From contig CAMVCQ010000012.1 in the NCBI GenBank assembly GCA_947166015.1, positions 1-35,219 of the forward strand: a stretch of 35,219 nucleotides of DNA, written 5' to 3'. The stretch comes from an uncultured Lachnospiraceae bacterium. GTDB lineage: Bacteria; Bacillota; Clostridia; Lachnospirales; Lachnospiraceae. The translations under genes and the position numbers were made by a program. Below the pieces are notes generated by a model. It was given only the letters and a program-made list of their open reading frames with translations. It did not search any database and was not told the DNA's origin. Below, one piece after another: positions 32,026 through 35,219 of this stretch (position 1 is its first letter; each line of letters begins with the position of its first letter).

Positions 32026-32784
32026 ATGCAAACGCCAATCCTGACGATCAAAAATCTTTCGGCGGCTATTTCGCAGGGACCGACGGAAGAGCCGAAGGAG
32101 ATATTGAAAGGAATAGACTTTTCAGTAAATGAAGGAGAAACTCATGTCCTGATGGGACCGAACGGTGCCGGAAAATCGACACTCGGATACACCATCATGG
32201 GCAATGACAAATACGAGGTCACCTCGGGGGAGATCACTTTTGACGGACAAGATCTGTTGGATATGACCGTGTTTGAACGCGCGAAAGCCGGGATATATCT
32301 GTCATTCCAAAACCCGCTTGAGGTACCGGGAGTCACTCTTGCGAACTTCATCCGAACCGCAAAAGAGCAGGTAAGTGGCGAGAGGATCAAGCTGTGGGAT
32401 TTTCGCAAAGAGCTCAGAGCAAAAATGGAGCTGCTCGATATGGATGAGTCCTATATGGATCGTGACTTAAATGTCGGATTCTCAGGCGGTGAGAAGAAAA
32501 AATCAGAAATACTGCAGCTGCTTATGCTTCGTCCGAAGCTTGCTATACTTGACGAGACTGATTCGGGACTTGATGTGGATGCCGTAAAAACTGTCTCCGA
32601 GGGTGTAAAAGCGTATCAGCAGGAGGTAGGCGGAGCGCTTATCATAATCACGCACAGCACGAGGATCCTCGAATCCCTCGAGGTTGACCACACGCATGTG
32701 CTTGTGGATGGAAAAATAGTTGCAAACGGAGATGCTTCTCTGGTCGATGAGATAAACAAAAACGGATTTGAGCAATATTTATGA
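32026..32784 (+). CDS. sufC: SufC ATPase of the Suf iron-sulfur scaffold
   Basis: This 252-aa ABC-type ATPase powers the SufBCD scaffold that assembles iron-sulfur clusters. Walker A is GPNGAGKST (44-52), the signature FSGGEKKKSEILQLL and Walker B LAILDETDSGLDVDA are complete, and there is no membrane helix. The start is the ATG at 32026, with GAGG next to the VanW stop 8 nt upstream; the ATG-like frame from 32014 is not needed. Only 8 nt separate it from the VanW gene, so the suf genes may be read from that transcript. sufB and sufD follow. Confidence 0.97.
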   Translation: MQTPILTIKNLSAAISQGPTEEPKEILKGIDFSVNEGETHVLMGPNGAGKSTLGYTIMGNDKYEVTSGEITFDGQDLLDMTVFERAKAGIYLSFQNPLEVPGVTLANFIRTAKEQVSGERIKLWDFRKELRAKMELLDMDESYMDRDLNVGFSGGEKKKSEILQLLMLRPKLAILDETDSGLDVDAVKTVSEGVKAYQQEVGGALIIITHSTRILESLEVDHTHVLVDGKIVANGDASLVDEINKNGFEQYL

Positions 32785-32837
32785 TAATATTATGACAATT
32801 TACAACGATGTATCTGTTTTATAAGGAATGAAGTGAA

Positions 32838-34250
32838 ATGGCAGAAAAAACATATGTCGAGGATGTCGACAGAAGAATATATGATTTCAGGAACGAGGAG
32901 ACCGAGGAGAACACAGAGAGATTTGAATCCGGTCTGTCCGCTGATATTGTCGAGCGCATATCATCCGAGAAAAACGATCCCGAGTGGATGAGGAAATTCA
33001 GACTTGAATCGCTTGAGATCTACAAAAAGATCGGGATTCCCGAATGGGGACCGCCTATCGACGGATTAAATATGGACAATATTGCCACTTATGTAAGGCC
33101 CAAAACAAAAATGCACGCTGAGTGGGATGAGGTTCCTGAGGAGATCAAGGACACTTTTGAGAAGCTTGGGATACCACAGGCCGAAAGGGAAAGCCTTGCG
33201 GGAGTTGGAGCACAGTACGATTCCGAGCTTGTTTACCACAATGTAAAAGAGGAAGTTGCTCAGGCAGGGGTCATCTATACTGACTTGGAGTCTGCTATGC
33301 ACGGAGAATACGCAAAAATGATCGAAGATCATTTCATGAAGCTTGTTCCTCCTACGGACCACAAGTTTGCTGCTCTTCACGGAGCTGTATGGTCGGGCGG
33401 ATCATTTGTCTATGTGCCGCCGGGTGTTTCGGTCGAGATACCTCTTCAGTCGTATTTCAGACTCAATTCCCCCGGGGCGGGTCAGTTTGAGCACACACTT
33501 ATAATAGTAGATGAAGGTGCTGATCTTCACTTTATAGAAGGATGTTCTGCACCTAAGTATAATATCGCAAACCTACACGCCGGCTGTGTCGAACTCTATG
33601 TCGGCAAAAACGCAAAGCTTAGGTATTCGACTATCGAGAACTGGTCGAAAAACATGTACAACCTCAACACAAAGAGAGCAGTTGTTGAAGAAGGCGGCGT
33701 GATGGAGTGGGTTTCAGGATCGTTTGGATCACATGTTTCATACCTGTATCCTATGACAATCCTAAAAGGCGACGATTCAAAAATGGAGTTTACCGGGATC
33801 ACCTTCGCCGGAAACGACCAAAATCTGGACACCGGTATGAAGGTAGTCCATACAGGTGAGAGAACAACATCGGCTGTGAGCACAAAATCGATATCCAAAG
33901 ACGGAGGCATCAGCACATTCAGAAGTAGTGTTGTGGTCGGCAAAAATGCCAAGAAGGCCAAGTCAACGGTATCCTGTGCATCACTGATGCTTGACAGAGT
34001 GTCGAGATCCGATACGATACCCGCACTTGATGTGAGGTGTGATGATGCTGATATCGGGCACGAGGCAAAAATTGGAAAGATAAGCGATGATGCTATATTC
34101 TATCTGATGTCGAGAGGCGTCAACGAAGAGGATGCAAGGTCGATGATAGTAAGCGGCTTCGCTGACAGTGTATCGAAAGAACTCCCGCTTGAGTACGCGC
34201 TTGAGATGAACAATCTCATCCGCCTCGAGATGAAGGGCAGTATCGGTTAG
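32838..34250 (+). CDS. sufB: SufB scaffold protein
   Basis: This 470-aa SufB is the core scaffold that receives sulfur and iron with SufC and SufD. It contains the conserved beta-helix core (GAVWSGGSFVYVPPGVSVEIPLQSYFRLNS, AGQFEHTLIIVDEGADLHFIEGCSAP, VVEEGGVMEWVSGSFGSHVSYLYP) and the C-terminal LDVRCDDADIGHEAKIGKI. Length is normal. AAGGA lies 9 nt before the ATG. It follows sufC by 53 nt. Downstream of it, 111 nt separate it from sufD. Confidence 0.97.
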   Translation: MAEKTYVEDVDRRIYDFRNEETEENTERFESGLSADIVERISSEKNDPEWMRKFRLESLEIYKKIGIPEWGPPIDGLNMDNIATYVRPKTKMHAEWDEVPEEIKDTFEKLGIPQAERESLAGVGAQYDSELVYHNVKEEVAQAGVIYTDLESAMHGEYAKMIEDHFMKLVPPTDHKFAALHGAVWSGGSFVYVPPGVSVEIPLQSYFRLNSPGAGQFEHTLIIVDEGADLHFIEGCSAPKYNIANLHAGCVELYVGKNAKLRYSTIENWSKNMYNLNTKRAVVEEGGVMEWVSGSFGSHVSYLYPMTILKGDDSKMEFTGITFAGNDQNLDTGMKVVHTGERTTSAVSTKSISKDGGISTFRSSVVVGKNAKKAKSTVSCASLMLDRVSRSDTIPALDVRCDDADIGHEAKIGKISDDAIFYLMSRGVNEEDARSMIVSGFADSVSKELPLEYALEMNNLIRLEMKGSIG

Positions 34251-34361
34251 TTGGTTTAGAAAATCATTTTATTCAAGCAACTAAAATCGAACTCAGTACA
34301 TCGGAATTAGATATTTGTAAACGGTTTTGTACAAAAACTTGATTCGAAAGGAAAAAAGATT

Positions 34362-35189
34362 GTGAAAGAAACGATCAACCAAATGCCGGTAAAGACGTGG
34401 AATTGGCTGCATATGAATTCCGCAGCCGTCGACATACCGGATGAGATACAAAAAAATCAACCGATAGCCCTCGCAGGAGCACCCCGGGGAAATGAGGTGA
34501 TCGTGCCTGAGATGTCCGGTAATGCGCAGGAGCAGGAGATCAAAATATCGGTAGATAGTGACACAAATCGTACAGTTATCATAGATTACAACTCGACAGG
34601 CAGCGGCTTTATGAAGGTTAGAACCACTGCCGAGATTGCCAAGGGCGGGACGCTGAAGCTGATTGAGGTGTTTAGGACCGGCAAAAAATACGGCCTCACC
34701 GACAGAGTCGATGTCAAAGTATCCGAAAAAGCAGGTTTCGAGCTGACTCAAATTTTTGTCAGAGGAAATGAGACATTTACAGATGTGAAAGTAAACCTCG
34801 AGGGTAGAGACAGTGCACTCAAGATAGATACGGCGTATCTGACGACCGATGACAATCTGCTTGACATCAACTATGAAGCTAACCATATAGGTGAGAACAC
34901 GATGTCGGATATCTCTGTTTCCGGAGCACTTTGTGACAGAGCCGAAAAGAGATTCAGGGGGACGATCGATTTCCGATATGGAAGCAGCGGAGCAAAAGGA
35001 AACGAGCTCGAAAATGTCCTTATGCTTGATCCCGATGTAGTGAACAAAACTATACCCGTTATCCTCTGTGCCGAAGAGGATGTGGAGGGAAATCACGGTG
35101 CAACGATAGGAAAGCTTGACAAAGAGAGTATGGACTACATGCAGTCAAGAGGACTCAGTGAAGAGGTTATCCGACAGATGATGAAATAA
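34362..35189 (+). CDS. sufD: SufD-like scaffold subunit (short form)
   Basis: This 275-aa SufB/SufD-family protein is the partner of SufB and SufC. The beta-helix core and the conserved C-terminal NHGATIGKLDKESMDYMQSRGLSEEVIRQMM are present. It is much shorter than the about 420-aa SufD of E. coli, lacking most of the N-terminal domain, which is common in Clostridia. The GTG at 34362 has AAAGG about 10 nt upstream; a TTG two bases earlier is out of frame. sufS and a sufU or iscU-like gene would be expected next, just beyond the window. The 111-nt gap before it has no clear promoter. Confidence 0.92.
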   Translation: MKETINQMPVKTWNWLHMNSAAVDIPDEIQKNQPIALAGAPRGNEVIVPEMSGNAQEQEIKISVDSDTNRTVIIDYNSTGSGFMKVRTTAEIAKGGTLKLIEVFRTGKKYGLTDRVDVKVSEKAGFELTQIFVRGNETFTDVKVNLEGRDSALKIDTAYLTTDDNLLDINYEANHIGENTMSDISVSGALCDRAEKRFRGTIDFRYGSSGAKGNELENVLMLDPDVVNKTIPVILCAEEDVEGNHGATIGKLDKESMDYMQSRGLSEEVIRQMMK

Positions 35190-35217
35190 CTGACGGCGAA
35201 GCCGCCCTATGCGTCGG
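35189..35217 (+). other. Inverted repeats directly after sufD
   Basis: CGGC (35194-35197) and GCCG (35201-35204) around GAA form a tight hairpin, and ACTGACG (35189-35195) can pair with CGTCGGT near the end (one wobble). The window stops here, so the full element cannot be judged. Confidence 0.35.
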
Positions 35218-35219
35218 TT

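Noticed and set aside
34325..34336. TTTTGTACAAAA palindrome before sufD
   Set aside because: A perfect 12-bp palindrome, but AT-rich, single and not placed on a recognisable promoter; too little to call an operator.
1..35219. CRISPR arrays, insertion sequences, tRNA or rRNA genes
   Set aside because: No regularly spaced repeats, transposase motifs, tRNA-like cloverleaf or rRNA sequence were recognised by eye; a tRNA or Rfam scan was not possible here.

Overview
The window looks like a chromosomal segment of a flagellated Clostridia member, most likely Lachnospiraceae. The reasons are the strong GGAGG ribosome-binding sites, moderate GC, the SCIFF (ranthipeptide) precursor with its radical-SAM maturase, an mbl-flgF-flgG block ordered like the mbl-flhO-flhP block of Bacillus subtilis, a SufCBD iron-sulfur operon, and luxS. 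The family placement is inferred from gene content, not measured. Almost everything is on the plus strand; one LacI-type regulator is on the minus strand. I saw no rRNA, tRNA, CRISPR array, transposase or phage gene.

Layout. 1-4912: two large exported or membrane proteins of unknown function that share a repeated beta-type motif. 5044-6225: luxS and a cyclophilin behind a near-consensus promoter nested in a terminator hairpin. 6260-12584: a tight three-gene signalling operon (receiver-HD-GYP c-di-GMP phosphodiesterase, hybrid kinase with Hpt, hybrid kinase fused to a DegV lipid-binding domain). 12676-14914: an unannotated 42-residue membrane peptide, a SEC-C protein, tgt and yajC. 14921-16690: SCIFF precursor and maturase. 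16806-20570: mbl, two rod/hook genes and a rod-binding protein, separated by two intergenic regions packed with inverted repeats. 20583-25382: recD2, comF, a YvyF-like flagellar-operon protein and a MATE transporter. 25377-27903: LacI regulator with a self-operator candidate, divergent from a second MATE transporter. 27962-30538: clpB. 30683-32017: VanW protein. 32026-35189: sufC, sufB, sufD; the operon probably continues past the window.

How the genes fit together. The signalling operon supplies two sensors, one Hpt and one c-di-GMP-degrading effector, which is enough for a complete phosphorelay controlling motility or attachment. The flagellar block and the YvyF-like gene lie a few kilobases downstream. 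The parts least explained by known families are the DegV-kinase fusion, the two palindrome-rich flagellar leaders (one with a well-initiated 19-codon leader ORF), the repeat-sharing surface protein pair at the left edge, and the tiny membrane peptide.
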